Of a DNA stretch of 64,000 nt, positions 47,301-55,421 are shown piece after piece. Each line of letters opens with the position of its first letter. Positions within the stretch are counted from its first letter, which is position 1. The notes under the pieces were generated by a model that saw only the letters and a program-made list of their open reading frames with translations, was not told the origin of the DNA and did no database searches. The DNA comes from Paenibacillus sp. SY21-1 (lineage in GTDB: Bacteria; Bacillota; Bacilli; Paenibacillales; Paenibacillaceae), in NCBI RefSeq assembly GCF_005222705.1, contig NZ_STGF01000011.1, forward strand, positions 159,407-223,406, in the 5' to 3' direction. The position numbers and the translations under genes are program-made.

Positions 47301-48235
47301 CTGAAGTGCTTGAAGCGTTGAAGGCATTGGTATCGGAACAGGAAAGAAGCCAATATCAAATTTCAGTTTCAGTGGAACGCTTAGCTGAAGACAAGACTGG
47401 CGAGCTGCTGAACCGTGCGGAGCAGAGCAGCAAGGCGAATCTTAAAGCGGCAGGTGACGTGTTCAAGTTTACGCTCGCCCTACTTGGTAAGGACGGGAAA
47501 GCTCATGTACTAAGTCAATTTGAGGAGCCTATCCTGTTGTCTTGGAAATTAAAGGCGGGTGCGAATGCCGATCTGACTGGTATTTACTACATCAGCGAAG
47601 CAGGTAAGCTTGAATACATTGGCGGTACAGTGAATGGCAGTCGTGTAGAGGCTGAAGTTCAGCATTTCAGCATGTACGCGCCGCTTGAATTTAAGAAGGC
47701 GTTCGTCGATGTGCCTGCCGGGTTCTGGGCAGAGCCTGCCATTACGCTGCTGGCCTCGAAGCACATCGTATCCGGTATTTCGAATACCGAATTTGCACCC
47801 CAAAACAACGTGACCCGAGCAGAATTCGCGGCGATTGTCGCACGCTCGCTGAACCTTAAGGCAACGGGCAGCGCGGTATTTACCGATATTCCAGCTAATG
47901 CGTGGTACGCTGAGGCGGTTGCCGCAGCGCATGAAGCGGGTATTATCTTCGGTAAATCCGAGAGCAGCTTTGACCCTGCTGCGGCTATTACGCGCCAAGA
48001 GATGACAGTGCTGCTGCTGCGAGCTTATGGATACCGTGCAGGAGCAGCATATCTGGCTAAAGAGCAATCCGCTTTTGCAGATCGCGGCCAAATTAGCTCA
48101 TGGGCTCAGCATGCAGTGGATGCTGCGTTCGAGCTGGGATTAACAAAGGGCAAAGGTAACAATCGCTTTGACCCGCAAGGCGTTCTAACACGTGCGGAAA
48201 GTGCGCAAGCGATTGTAAACTTGCTCAAGGTTTAA
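41375..48235 (+). CDS. Cell-surface rhamnogalacturonan lyase PL11, multidomain
   Basis: Giant protein of 2286 residues. Signal peptide about 1-40; LamG-like domain about 45-255; Ig-like domain about 270-365; second LamG-like domain about 370-600, closely related to the first; three FnIII domains about 605-875; a carbohydrate-binding domain about 875-1015 (starts FDFGFVDSP); two FnIII about 1020-1205; PL11 catalytic domain about 1210-1800 with many calcium-type motifs (DLDGDGQYE, DFDGDGKSE, DVDGDGLDE), GNHNLS and QADLLGDWREEVIW; another FnIII about 1808-1890; Gly/Thr linker; unknown domain about 1915-2095; three SLH domains about 2107-2286. The SLH domains bind pyruvylated cell wall polymer, so the lyase stays at the surface. 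Start site AGAGGAGG. Confidence 0.92.
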   Translation: MTGVTRKKDLSLIGKKALSLLVSVAVVAGSFTTGIGSQARAAESATIPENGLIADYSFSEAPQDGKTIANKATGAGAVGHAIVENEATSAWEDNALKFSGTGTSVSNPVGTWVSLPGNILSGKTSATVSIEVKPSAAILTKAHFLWNIGNSGTATYWFANTNSPRTSIKYGNEKTAPSTKQLSADRWYSLTSVINADTKTISFYVDGVKVGETLDGNMSLAQLTDQSRNTIGRAPYNDPMFEGSVSSFRVYDRALSSEEVKTISDADMEQHSAYFDQLLQTSIAVVTDVEIDKPQMKLPSHNGTVTWTSNTSAVVIAEDGITATAEQPTANGSPVTGTLTATMTIRGNSLTKEVDVTVLPKEAITTIPTRGLIADYSFVEQPEDGKTVANKSTNTGVVGAAVVQNEATAVWEDNGLVFSGEGTSVSSPTGTWVSLPNQILSGKTSATISVEVKPSTVTTNRFHFLWNIGNSGTSNYWFANLLDPRTSIKYGGSEKTALSPSKLKGDQWYSITSVIDAGMKTISYYIDGVKVGEMEDGGMSLSQVTDQTKNTIGLAPYNDPLFQGAVSTFRVYDRVLSAEEITFISNTDAQLHAGTVEPTALAVNEVTVSANGSASVSLQWDAVTNASYYNVYRSIAGQDDYAKLQKLTDTSFKDETVSLSTDYDYRITAVSSREVESAPSMSVTAEVQVPTEAPAAPTELAVTGVITQTSVDLKWTASTGSSEYVIYRSNTQSGGFNEIGRSTTTTFKDSSVNTATTHYYQVKALNYAGLSTDGSNVVGSPVFSPPSSPTGVKVSSVSDVGAVVNWETVQGAEVYNVYIKEAGASEYTLSGTTSTLTYAIQGLSENREYNAAVTAASISGESNHSAAAAFRTKKPMKFDFGFVDSPVLAGYIGVTASSIYSQEAGYGFVDASTLWGRDRGPAANPAAEPLRDMTREWLNGANWQFNVDLPNGLYDVLVYSGDHAGRQGGGVWIEGINYGGVGGARDAVLARQLDNISVSDGQMSFQFDGTINGVVIIPVLNSPTNLTLDEKGMDPAQPVVKLSWSGNEEAAKYRVYRQGGISNSFIAIGDTQAEQFTDHSVDVGIEYLYYVTLVDAAGLETGPTNELTVSLVDSEIQIPEAPQNLQYGAVNKNDVTISWDDSAGATSYYIYRAQRPNETFVPIGRTHEAAYTDETVLTTIAYYYKVQAVSAGGGSELSETLVTPAVTVLDRQAEYLDRGLVAVKTEDGVFVGWRLLGNDPASVSFDLYRDGEKINEDPITTSTNYLDAEGTLDSVYQIKVIGGSGPKETDTVKVWSEQYLSIPLDKPAGGVSPDGEAYKYSANDASAGDLDGDGQYEIVVKWDALARDNAHAGYTTNTYFDAYKLDGTKLWRIDAGPNVRAGAHYSPFLVYDFDGDGKSEIVFKTADGTVDSEGNVIGDPDAIWRNAAGYILQGPEYLTIFDGESGKAIDTINYEPARGKVEDWGDGYGNRVDRHLAAVAYLNGETPSIVMTRGYYAKTMLAAYNFVDGKLVKEWVFNSSEPGNNIYEGQGNHNLSVADVDGDGLDEIIYGAAVFDHDGTGLYATWGHGDALHVSDFDPERPGLEIYQPHEGGHGFGIRDAATGEEIWNNNPEVRVDVGRGLIADIDPRHLGAEFWSSTSWDGSSGASALFNVKGDPISENRPSINHAVWWDGDLLRELLDHDFIPGVDPHGYPKIDKWDWENEQSVRIYSPEGVTSNNYTKGNPSLQADLLGDWREEVIWPSADSTELQIHTTIDLTEHRIYTLMHDPVYRLGIAWQNAGYNQPPHTGFYLGSGMQEPPAPRITIVNEPAAPGAPTSVTATAGNGQVVLAWEGTANTAQYKILRSNSENGEYAIVNTVDEKSYTDTSVVNGSTYYYRIIAINAIGESEPSVTVNATPRAASSGGGTGTGGGTTPGTGQPEDGTVIVNDPKANQGKITVNVAGGKHKVLLPAHAAAVNGQNKLSLEAEAVTVEIPAEVLEALKALVSEQERSQYQISVSVERLAEDKTGELLNRAEQSSKANLKAAGDVFKFTLALLGKDGKAHVLSQFEEPILLSWKLKAGANADLTGIYYISEAGKLEYIGGTVNGSRVEAEVQHFSMYAPLEFKKAFVDVPAGFWAEPAITLLASKHIVSGISNTEFAPQNNVTRAEFAAIVARSLNLKATGSAVFTDIPANAWYAEAVAAAHEAGIIFGKSESSFDPAAAITRQEMTVLLLRAYGYRAGAAYLAKEQSAFADRGQISSWAQHAVDAAFELGLTKGKGNNRFDPQGVLTRAESAQAIVNLLKV

Positions 48236-48438
48236 AGAGGAGGGGAGTTCTGGTTAACAAGCAGCCGACTCCCCAGCTCTGAAGTATACACCAAAACGCA
48301 AAAATGGAGACATAGGTTTTCAAGAAATGCGAGCCTATAATGAATGGTAGAGCACATTACGAGAAGGAGCCCAAGAGGCTTTCTTCTCTTTTAATCTTTG
48401 CGAAGTACTATTTCCGAGAAATGAAAACGGGGGCCATT

Positions 48439-49401
48439 ATGGATAATCGAGAATTAACGGATACATTGTACGGATACTTGTTCGTTCATTTCATTGGCGA
48501 GAAGGAAGATGGAGAACAAATATATTTCGCACTGAGTCAAGACGGCCTGCACTGGCGGGATTTGAACCAGCACAAGCCGGTTTTACGCTCTACCGTGGGT
48601 GAACTCGGGGTGCGAGATCCCTATCTTCTTCGGAGCGAGGATGGAAACCGCTTCTATTTGCTGGCAACCGATCTGGGCATCTATCACCGTGGAGGTTGGG
48701 GGAATGCCAACGCGACGGTTACTGGCAGCCGCTCGCTTGTCATTTGGGAATCTACCGATTTATTGAACTGGTCTGAGCCTCGATTGGTAGAGATTGCTCC
48801 TGAGGAGGCAGGCTGCGCATGGGCACCGGAAGCCATCTACGATAATAAAACAAAAGATTACCTTGTATTCTGGGCATCCAGCCGCGATGCTAGCGACGGC
48901 GAAGGCAGGGGACTGCACATCTATGCAAGCAGGACAACGGATTTCCAAACGTTTACACCAGCCGAGCTTTATATTACCCGCGGCGAGAATCGGACGATCA
49001 TCGACACGACGATTATTAAAGCCGGGGACAACTATTACCGCGCCTCCGGAGACGGACAAATCACGATAGAAGCAAGTGATTCTTTAACGGGCGAATGGGA
49101 AATCATTTCGACGCTGGAATCACTAGAACTAGGACTTTCGGGAAAGGATGTCGAGGGTCCGGAGTTTTTCAAATTCAATCATGAAGAAAAATGGGGATTG
49201 TTCGTTGACCGGTATTCAACGGGGAAAGGTTATTTGCCCATCATTACTTCAGATATCGGTGACCAGACGGGAACGAGCTGGCGCAAGCTGGAAGAAGAAG
49301 AATTTGATTTTGGCAGCCTTAAGAAGCGGCACGGCTCTATTCTGCCTATTACAAAAGGCGAATATGAGGCCATTTTGGCAAAATGGGATGGAAGTCTGTA
49401 A
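48439..49401 (+). CDS. GH43-type arabinosidase-like enzyme 1
   Basis: Five-bladed beta-propeller glycosidase of about 320 residues without signal peptide, so cytoplasmic. Catalytic positions visible by family logic: Asp in VRDPYLL, the WAPEA block, and Glu in EGPEFF. The start is uncertain: frames open from 48340; I use 48439 because the next, related gene begins at the same place before YLFVHF. It resembles the following gene at the N-terminus (GYLFVHF/GAYLFVHF), suggesting tandem duplication. The substrate is likely an arabinose- or galactose-containing side chain of RG-I. Confidence 0.75.
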   Translation: MDNRELTDTLYGYLFVHFIGEKEDGEQIYFALSQDGLHWRDLNQHKPVLRSTVGELGVRDPYLLRSEDGNRFYLLATDLGIYHRGGWGNANATVTGSRSLVIWESTDLLNWSEPRLVEIAPEEAGCAWAPEAIYDNKTKDYLVFWASSRDASDGEGRGLHIYASRTTDFQTFTPAELYITRGENRTIIDTTIIKAGDNYYRASGDGQITIEASDSLTGEWEIISTLESLELGLSGKDVEGPEFFKFNHEEKWGLFVDRYSTGKGYLPIITSDIGDQTGTSWRKLEEEEFDFGSLKKRHGSILPITKGEYEAILAKWDGSL

Positions 49402-49424
49402 GAGGAAAGAGGAGGAGCAAACAT

Positions 49425-50366
49425 TTGGGAGCCTATTTATTCGTTCATTTCAAGGAAAAGCTAACACCTGACGGTGAGCAGGTTTACTTTGCGCTTAGTC
49501 TCGACGGCTTAAGCTGGGAGCAGGTGAACGGCGGAAATCCCGTGCTTGAGAGCCAGCTCGGCGATCAAGGCGTTCGTGATCACACCATCGTGCGAACAAG
49601 GAGTGGGAAATTCTATATCCTCGCAACGGATCTTAGTTTGGCGAACGGTTTTCACACCAAATATAAAAGCAGCTGGGACCATGTTTCCAGGGGAGGCAGC
49701 AAGCATCTGGCTTTATGGGAATCGACAGATTTAGTGAACTGGTCGAAGCAGCGGATGATCGAGCTGGGAGATGAACAATTCGGCTGTCTGTGGGCACCTG
49801 ACGTCATTTATGATCCACATCAGGATGATTATGTGCTTCATTGGTCCTCTGCTCATGCAACGAATGAGTATGGACCGAAGGCGATTTATTACTCGCGCAC
49901 GCATGACTTCGAAAGCTTCGCGGCTCCGCAGCTGCTCTGCCGCAAAGAAGACAGTGGAATAATAGATTCGGCCATATACGAAGAGAACGGAAGCTTCTAC
50001 CGCTTTCTTAAAAGCGAGGCAAACCCTATGGCAATCATATTGGAGAAGGGCTCAACGATTACAGGAGACGATTATGTCCGTGTGGAGGCCTTCGACGAAG
50101 AAATGGCCAAGCTTCGTTCGGGCGCGTATGAAGCGCCGACCGCTTTCCGGCTTACTAATGACAAATGGTGTTTAATGATCGATTTCTTCGGTGTCAAAGG
50201 CGAGGGCCAAGGCTATGTGCCGTTCGTAGCCGAAACGCTGGAAAGTGGACGGTTTATCCGCTCGGATGAATCGTTCCGCTTCCCGTATGGCTTCAAGCAT
50301 GGCACGGTGCTTGCGATAACGAGGGAAGAGTACGATCGTATTACAAACGTTTATGGTATAGGCTAA
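49425..50366 (+). CDS. GH43-type arabinosidase-like enzyme 2
   Basis: 313 residues, cytoplasmic. Asp in VRDHTIV, WAPDVIYD, Glu in YEAPTAF are the expected catalytic positions. It starts at TTG 49425 after GGAGGAG; a frame opening at 49383 lies inside the previous gene's end and lacks a site. It follows enzyme 1 by 23 bases and is its closest relative in the window. Confidence 0.78.
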   Translation: MGAYLFVHFKEKLTPDGEQVYFALSLDGLSWEQVNGGNPVLESQLGDQGVRDHTIVRTRSGKFYILATDLSLANGFHTKYKSSWDHVSRGGSKHLALWESTDLVNWSKQRMIELGDEQFGCLWAPDVIYDPHQDDYVLHWSSAHATNEYGPKAIYYSRTHDFESFAAPQLLCRKEDSGIIDSAIYEENGSFYRFLKSEANPMAIILEKGSTITGDDYVRVEAFDEEMAKLRSGAYEAPTAFRLTNDKWCLMIDFFGVKGEGQGYVPFVAETLESGRFIRSDESFRFPYGFKHGTVLAITREEYDRITNVYGIG

Positions 50367-50384
50367 TTGAGGGAGGATTATTAC

Positions 50385-51275
50385 ATGTCTAAAACAAATC
50401 CAGCATTAATGGGGGAGTGGGCGGATCCGTTTCTGTTGAAAGTCGAAGATGACTATTATTTGTACCCGACGAAAGATAGCGATGGATGGCTGTATGATAA
50501 GTTTCATGTGTTCCATAGTAAGGATTTAGTCCATTGGGACGGACCGTTTATGGCACTGGATTTGAAGGATGTCAGTTGGGCGAATTCACGAGCCTGGGCT
50601 CCTGGGGTCAATGCGTATAATGGGAAATATTATATGTATTTTACTGCCGAAGCGCAGATTGGAGTAGCTGTTTCAGACTCTCCATTGGGACCGTTTCGAG
50701 ACTTGCTAGGGAAGCCGCTGATTACTAAGGATGAGTATGACTGCCAAAGCATCGATGCAGATCTTTTTGTTGACGATGATAATCAGCCTTACTTACTGTG
50801 GGGTCAGGGCAAATGCTGGATCGTACCGTTGGAGGAAGATATGATAACCTTCAAAGAGCCTCCAAGAAGGATTTCGGATCAATTGTATCTGAATAGAGGA
50901 AAAGATCCGTCGATCTTTAATTCTGGCGTATATAATGAAGGACCGCATCTTCAAAAGATTGACGGTCGATATCTGCTCACTTGGAGCAATTACGATACTC
51001 GCGACCCGCTGTATCAAATCTGTTTTGGATGGAGCAATCATATCTATGGTCCTTATGAAACTCCGGTGGATAACCGCGTTACGCTTCCTTCCGAGAACTA
51101 TTTTGGAACCGGACATGCTTCCATGGCGAAATACGGTGATGAGTGGGTTCTTGCGTATCACCGTTTGATCGATCCGGCCAGCAGTTTGCTGCGGGAGACT
51201 TGTATTAGTAAAATTTCGTTCGAGGATGACAAACCAATAGTTAATGTAGATGAAGTTTTCTACAAGGAGCGTTGA
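50385..51275 (+). CDS. GH43 glycosidase 3
   Basis: 296 residues, no signal peptide. N-terminal catalytic Asp in WADPFLL, middle Asp in SIDADLFVDD, and acid Glu in NEGPHL are all present and in family order. ATG 50385 follows GAGGGAGG. GH43 enzymes of this type are alpha-L-arabinofuranosidases, beta-xylosidases or exo-galactanases; arabinan side chains are the likeliest target given the locus. Confidence 0.88.
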   Translation: MSKTNPALMGEWADPFLLKVEDDYYLYPTKDSDGWLYDKFHVFHSKDLVHWDGPFMALDLKDVSWANSRAWAPGVNAYNGKYYMYFTAEAQIGVAVSDSPLGPFRDLLGKPLITKDEYDCQSIDADLFVDDDNQPYLLWGQGKCWIVPLEEDMITFKEPPRRISDQLYLNRGKDPSIFNSGVYNEGPHLQKIDGRYLLTWSNYDTRDPLYQICFGWSNHIYGPYETPVDNRVTLPSENYFGTGHASMAKYGDEWVLAYHRLIDPASSLLRETCISKISFEDDKPIVNVDEVFYKER

Positions 51276-51278
51276 GAA

Positions 51279-53294
51279 ATGCTGCCCTATTATTTGATAT
51301 CTGGAACTCGTTTGCCAGAGGAGGTATATGGCGAGCCAGCAGTCTGGCATTCTACTTTACCGGAGTTGATTGATAGCCAAGGAGCATTAGTACCTTTATC
51401 CCATGGGATGAGTGACGAAATTCAATTGCAAGCAGCCACATCTGCTGGTACCTATACATTCCGGGTGCGATTGCTTGGTGCGGACTACTGCTGGCTTGCT
51501 GGCTATACGCGGAAGCCTGCTGACAATCCGAATGAATACAGTCTTTCCGCTGCCGCCAGCCTCCATCTTGCTTTGCAGATTGAAGGCGAATCGTTCGAGG
51601 TGCTAAACAGCCATTATGGCGTTCTGTTTGCCAAAGCGGATTATAGCGGGTCTCCGGCAGGGGAGACGGTGCTGCTGCAAGCGCCGTATTGTTTTCGACT
51701 GGCAGGCCAAGGCTTTGGTATCATCGCGATTCCGATTGATTCGCAGGGACATGTAAGGATACCGGGAGTGCTGCTGTATTTTGAGACTATGGACTTTGTT
51801 CATTATGAGGAGAAAGAAGCAATTCGTTTATCTCCAAATGCACTGGTCACTTATTCCTGTGAGCTGGATGCGGAAACCATGCTGTATCGTCTCGGCTGGA
51901 CGGAGAAGGACGGAGAGTCGCGTTATGTAACAACTGAGGATTTTAAAGTGCTCAGTGAACCACAAGCAGGCGCCATGTTCCCTGCCAGGACCCGGCACTT
52001 GAATCTGCAAGGTACGGAGTCCGCCCAGATTCTGGCTTTAACAGCATCGGAGGCTGAATACCTTCGCAGAAAGCTTGCCCGTGTCCGTAACGTTTCAATG
52101 GATGAGCTGAACGTAACCATAAGCGCAGGTAATGGCTCCCATCATCTGGACTCTATTCGCGCTGTGCTGCGATATTCAGATGGCAGTATTTCTCGCAAAA
52201 GAATTGCCATTGAGCTGTCGGAGATAGAGGCGATCGATTTTTCTGTTCCTGCTGTCTATTCCCTGCGTGGCAAGGTTTTACGAGCCGATTTTCCTTATCC
52301 GATGATGAGAACGCGTCCTGATCCATTTATTCTTGCGTACAAGGATCGTTATTACTTTATTTCTACAGATGACGATCGACAACGTAAAATTTACATTCGA
52401 TCCTCTGACACGCTTGCAGGACTCGAAGACGGACAGGCGGAAGAGGTTCTGCTCTGGGATGGGAATATTCCGAATGGGGAGCGTGCCGGGCAGCATTGGG
52501 CACCCGAATTGCATATTGTTGACGAGAAATTATGCTGCTTTCTAGCCATCAGTGTGAATAATGAATGGCATGGCGTCCAGGCTCACGTAGCTATTCTTGA
52601 CGGAGAAGATCCGATGAATCCTGAACACTGGGGTACGCCTAAGCGGATACTGGATCGAGATGGAAACTACTTGTCGGATTTGGCTGAGAGAGAGCGTAAC
52701 CTTTCGCTGGATATGACCTACTTTGAGCATGACGGCAAATCTTATGTGTGCTGGTCTCAGCCCAAGTGGTTCGAAGAGCAGCAGGAGTTGGCTGCACTGT
52801 ATATTGCGACCGTTAATCCAGAACAGCCTTGGATCTTAACCAGCGATTCTGTTCGAATCTGCCGTAATGAATATGGCTGGGACCGCAACGATAGAGGTGT
52901 GGCTGAAGGTGCCTTTGTCATGAAGCGTGAGGGAAAAATCTATATGGTTTATTCCGGGTCCGGAGTCGGGCCGAGATATACGGTAGGGCTGCTTGAGCTG
53001 CCAGCTGAAGGTGATCCTCTGGATTCGGCAGCTTGGAGAAAAACCAATTACCCGCTCATGCATTCGTTAAGCCTGCCAGGTCAATATGGCCCTGGCCACA
53101 ACATGCTGCTGCAGGATCTTCAAGGCGATTGGTACAACGTTTATCATGCATGCGGCATTCATGGCGGATTCCGTGATTCTAGCATCAGAACTCTTCATTT
53201 TCGCTTTGACGGTACGCCCATACTTGATATGAGGGAAGAGGAGGAGCTGCTTCCGGAGCTGGAGCTGGTGACGGTGATCTTAAAGATTGAATAA
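51279..53294 (+). CDS. GH43-like enzyme 4 with long N-terminal region
   Basis: 671 residues. The C-terminal half (about 340-670) is a GH43-type propeller with RPDPFIL (Asp), HWAPELHI, and GVAEGAF (Glu). The N-terminal 340 residues contain a beta-rich region I do not recognise and an Ig-like segment (about 240-335, SAQILALTASEAEYL and YSDGSISRKRIAIELSE). No signal peptide. It starts 3 bases after the previous stop and is the last gene before a terminator. The N-terminal part may be a binding or accessory domain. Confidence 0.8.
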   Translation: MLPYYLISGTRLPEEVYGEPAVWHSTLPELIDSQGALVPLSHGMSDEIQLQAATSAGTYTFRVRLLGADYCWLAGYTRKPADNPNEYSLSAAASLHLALQIEGESFEVLNSHYGVLFAKADYSGSPAGETVLLQAPYCFRLAGQGFGIIAIPIDSQGHVRIPGVLLYFETMDFVHYEEKEAIRLSPNALVTYSCELDAETMLYRLGWTEKDGESRYVTTEDFKVLSEPQAGAMFPARTRHLNLQGTESAQILALTASEAEYLRRKLARVRNVSMDELNVTISAGNGSHHLDSIRAVLRYSDGSISRKRIAIELSEIEAIDFSVPAVYSLRGKVLRADFPYPMMRTRPDPFILAYKDRYYFISTDDDRQRKIYIRSSDTLAGLEDGQAEEVLLWDGNIPNGERAGQHWAPELHIVDEKLCCFLAISVNNEWHGVQAHVAILDGEDPMNPEHWGTPKRILDRDGNYLSDLAERERNLSLDMTYFEHDGKSYVCWSQPKWFEEQQELAALYIATVNPEQPWILTSDSVRICRNEYGWDRNDRGVAEGAFVMKREGKIYMVYSGSGVGPRYTVGLLELPAEGDPLDSAAWRKTNYPLMHSLSLPGQYGPGHNMLLQDLQGDWYNVYHACGIHGGFRDSSIRTLHFRFDGTPILDMREEEELLPELELVTVILKIE

Positions 53295-53319
53295 TGATTT
53301 GAGCAAATGATGATATAAC

Positions 53320-53372
53320 GCTAAAAACATCGAACCCTATGGTGACAGGAATCGATGTTTTTAGCTTTTTTT
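53320..53372 (+). terminator. Terminator ending the RG-I operon
   Basis: GCTAAAAACATCGA and TCGATGTTTTTAGC form a perfect 14-bp stem, followed by seven T. Confidence 0.95.
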
Positions 53373-53437
53373 GCGAATTGTTTTTATATGCGAATACGCT
53401 CGTGGTGATTTTGTCCGACTTGAATGACTGAATCCTG

Positions 53438-53677
53438 TCAACCGACAGTATTTCTGATTTTAACTAGCTCGTTTATAAAATAATCTAGCTGCCCTAGAGT
53501 CGCTCCTACAGTGGATGCATGACGAGTATTATTTGGGGTTTGACAATCCTGCTGCAAAGCGTCTAACGCCATTCCAGCAGCCAGCGCGGCGATTCCATCA
53601 CCTATCGTAGCAATGGAGGCCCCTATAAAAGCCAGCTTGGCAATTTCGATATTACGCAGATCCTTGTTTATGGCCAA
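53438..53677 (-). CDS. Small protein of unknown function
   Basis: 79 residues, MAINKDLRNIEIAKLAF at the start, then a hydrophobic Ala/Gly-rich stretch (about 16-42, IGASIATIGDGIAALAAGMAL) that could be one membrane helix or a helical hairpin, and a polar C-terminus. The site is GGGGGGA. It reminds me of short conserved Bacillota proteins without assigned function. It stands alone on the minus strand. Confidence 0.6.
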   Translation of the reverse strand: MAINKDLRNIEIAKLAFIGASIATIGDGIAALAAGMALDALQQDCQTPNNTRHASTVGATLGQLDYFINELVKIRNTVG

Positions 53678-53782
53678 TTACTGTCCCCCCAGATTCATAT
53701 GCATTAGTATATGTTCGAAGTTACAACTTGTTAAAACCGCACTGGGGATTATGAAACCGTACGACTTACCACAAGACGGCTG

Positions 53783-54490
53783 CTATTCCTTATCGATGGG
53801 GTGTTTAATTTGATCCTTATATTCGTCCAAATAAAGTTGACCATCGCTGCTTTTGACGGCATAGAATATTTCCTCTATCTTTTTGCCGCGCGACTTTAGT
53901 TGAGACAACAACCATGATACAGAAATCTGATTGGAGTAGAAGTTCCCATCTAGCAGCTGCCCGTCGATGATAAGTTCAATTGGGAACTGTGCCGCATTAC
54001 CTGGATTTAACTTCAGGTCTTTTAATTTCACGGTTTGTTGTTCTTTTTTCTTTTGAACAGATAGTTTTCCATTAATTTCGAGGAGGGCGTATTCTACTTC
54101 TGCTATATCAAATATATCCTTCTGGCGAAGCTGTTGGTTTAATGAATCCATTGTCATGTTATTTTTCTTTAAATTATCTTCAAGTATGTTCCCCCCTTCG
54201 ATGAGAACCGTAGGTGTTCCTTCCGTCCACATCTTAAAGTTTCTGTATTTCAGAAAAAGTTTGGATAAAGCAAAAGAAGTGATGGTAAAAACAGATAGGG
54301 AAATTAAAAGGTGGATGACTTGAATCTTTTCGTTAAATGCAAAATTGGCTGCCATAGCCCCTAATATGACGGCCGTTACGAACTCATGAAAGTTCATGTT
54401 GGAAAGAGTCTGTTTGCCGAGTATTCTTGCAATCAACATGAGGATTACGAAAGCAGAAAAACTTCTGATCAAAATAACAATGTGGTCCAT
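53783..54490 (-). CDS. DUF421 membrane protein (YetF family)
   Basis: 235 residues. Three membrane helices in the first 80 residues, then a soluble domain with KMWTEGTPTVLIEGGNILEDNLKK and the typical DIAEVEYALLEINGKLSV. Family members are widespread in Bacillus spores and vegetative cells; the function is unknown. No clear operon partner. Confidence 0.88.
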   Translation of the reverse strand: MDHIVILIRSFSAFVILMLIARILGKQTLSNMNFHEFVTAVILGAMAANFAFNEKIQVIHLLISLSVFTITSFALSKLFLKYRNFKMWTEGTPTVLIEGGNILEDNLKKNNMTMDSLNQQLRQKDIFDIAEVEYALLEINGKLSVQKKKEQQTVKLKDLKLNPGNAAQFPIELIIDGQLLDGNFYSNQISVSWLLSQLKSRGKKIEEIFYAVKSSDGQLYLDEYKDQIKHPIDKE

Positions 54491-54700
54491 GTAAGAAGCT
54501 CCTTATGTAAATGATTGTAGGCAGGCACTATTTAGGATGCTCGAACAAATGGATGAATATACTGATAAAAAGCCCAGACTGGTTCTCCCGGCTACCGCCA
54601 TTGTATAACGGTCATAAAGAGAGGCCAACCAGAGCATACCGGCTGACCTAATGATATGAAAGACCACGTTCGAAAAATCATGATACGGGTAAAACAGGCT

Positions 54701-55243
54701 TTACTCGGCAGATTCAGCGTCTGCTTTTGTTACGTGTACAGTGCCATGAGGGTGCTGAGGCGGCGCATATATAACATAAACTTTCAGTGGTGTATGACCC
54801 TTATTGATAATATTGTGCCATTTTCCGGAAGGGATCATGATGGCATCATTAACTGACGCCATTTGTTGGAAATCCAATTGTTCCCTGCTATCACCCATTT
54901 GTACAAGTCCTTGACCAGATTCAATTCGTATAAATTGATCTGTATGAGGATGGATTTCCAAACCGATATCATCTCCAACATCAATACTCATCAGGGTCAC
55001 TTGATAGTGTTCACCTGTCCATAATGCAGTGCGGAACGTATTGTTCTGCATCGCTGCCTGCTCGATATTGACTACAAATGGACTTGGTCCATAATCTCTT
55101 AATGGGATATGTTCATGATGCGAACTCCGATAATTTATATGGTAATAATAGGGGTTCCACTGATAATTACCCCAATGATTGGGACTCCAATTGACCTGCA
55201 TAGGATAATACGATGGATAGGCACAACATAACTCGCGATTCAT
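54701..55243 (-). CDS. Cupin-domain protein
   Basis: 180 residues. A Tyr/Pro/His-rich N-terminal 50 residues is followed by a cupin core with GLEIHPHTDQFIRIESGQG (His-His-Gln/Glu metal motif) and PSGKWHNIINKG (second motif with His). Similar cupins occur in B. subtilis (YrkC type). Possibly a metal-dependent enzyme of unknown substrate. Confidence 0.8.
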   Translation of the reverse strand: MNRELCCAYPSYYPMQVNWSPNHWGNYQWNPYYYHINYRSSHHEHIPLRDYGPSPFVVNIEQAAMQNNTFRTALWTGEHYQVTLMSIDVGDDIGLEIHPHTDQFIRIESGQGLVQMGDSREQLDFQQMASVNDAIMIPSGKWHNIINKGHTPLKVYVIYAPPQHPHGTVHVTKADAESAE

Positions 55244-55421
55244 AAGTGCTCTCCTCTCTTAATTTCGTTGATTGTTGTTTATCCTATGCAGCTGCCTAAA
55301 CAATGGTTTACCGATTGGGCACTAGGGGCAAATCCGATAAATCACGCAAAGCGATTACTACTTCGTACAATCCGAAGAATGAGCCATAAAGAATGTCTTT
55401 TATATTTATATACATCCCAAC

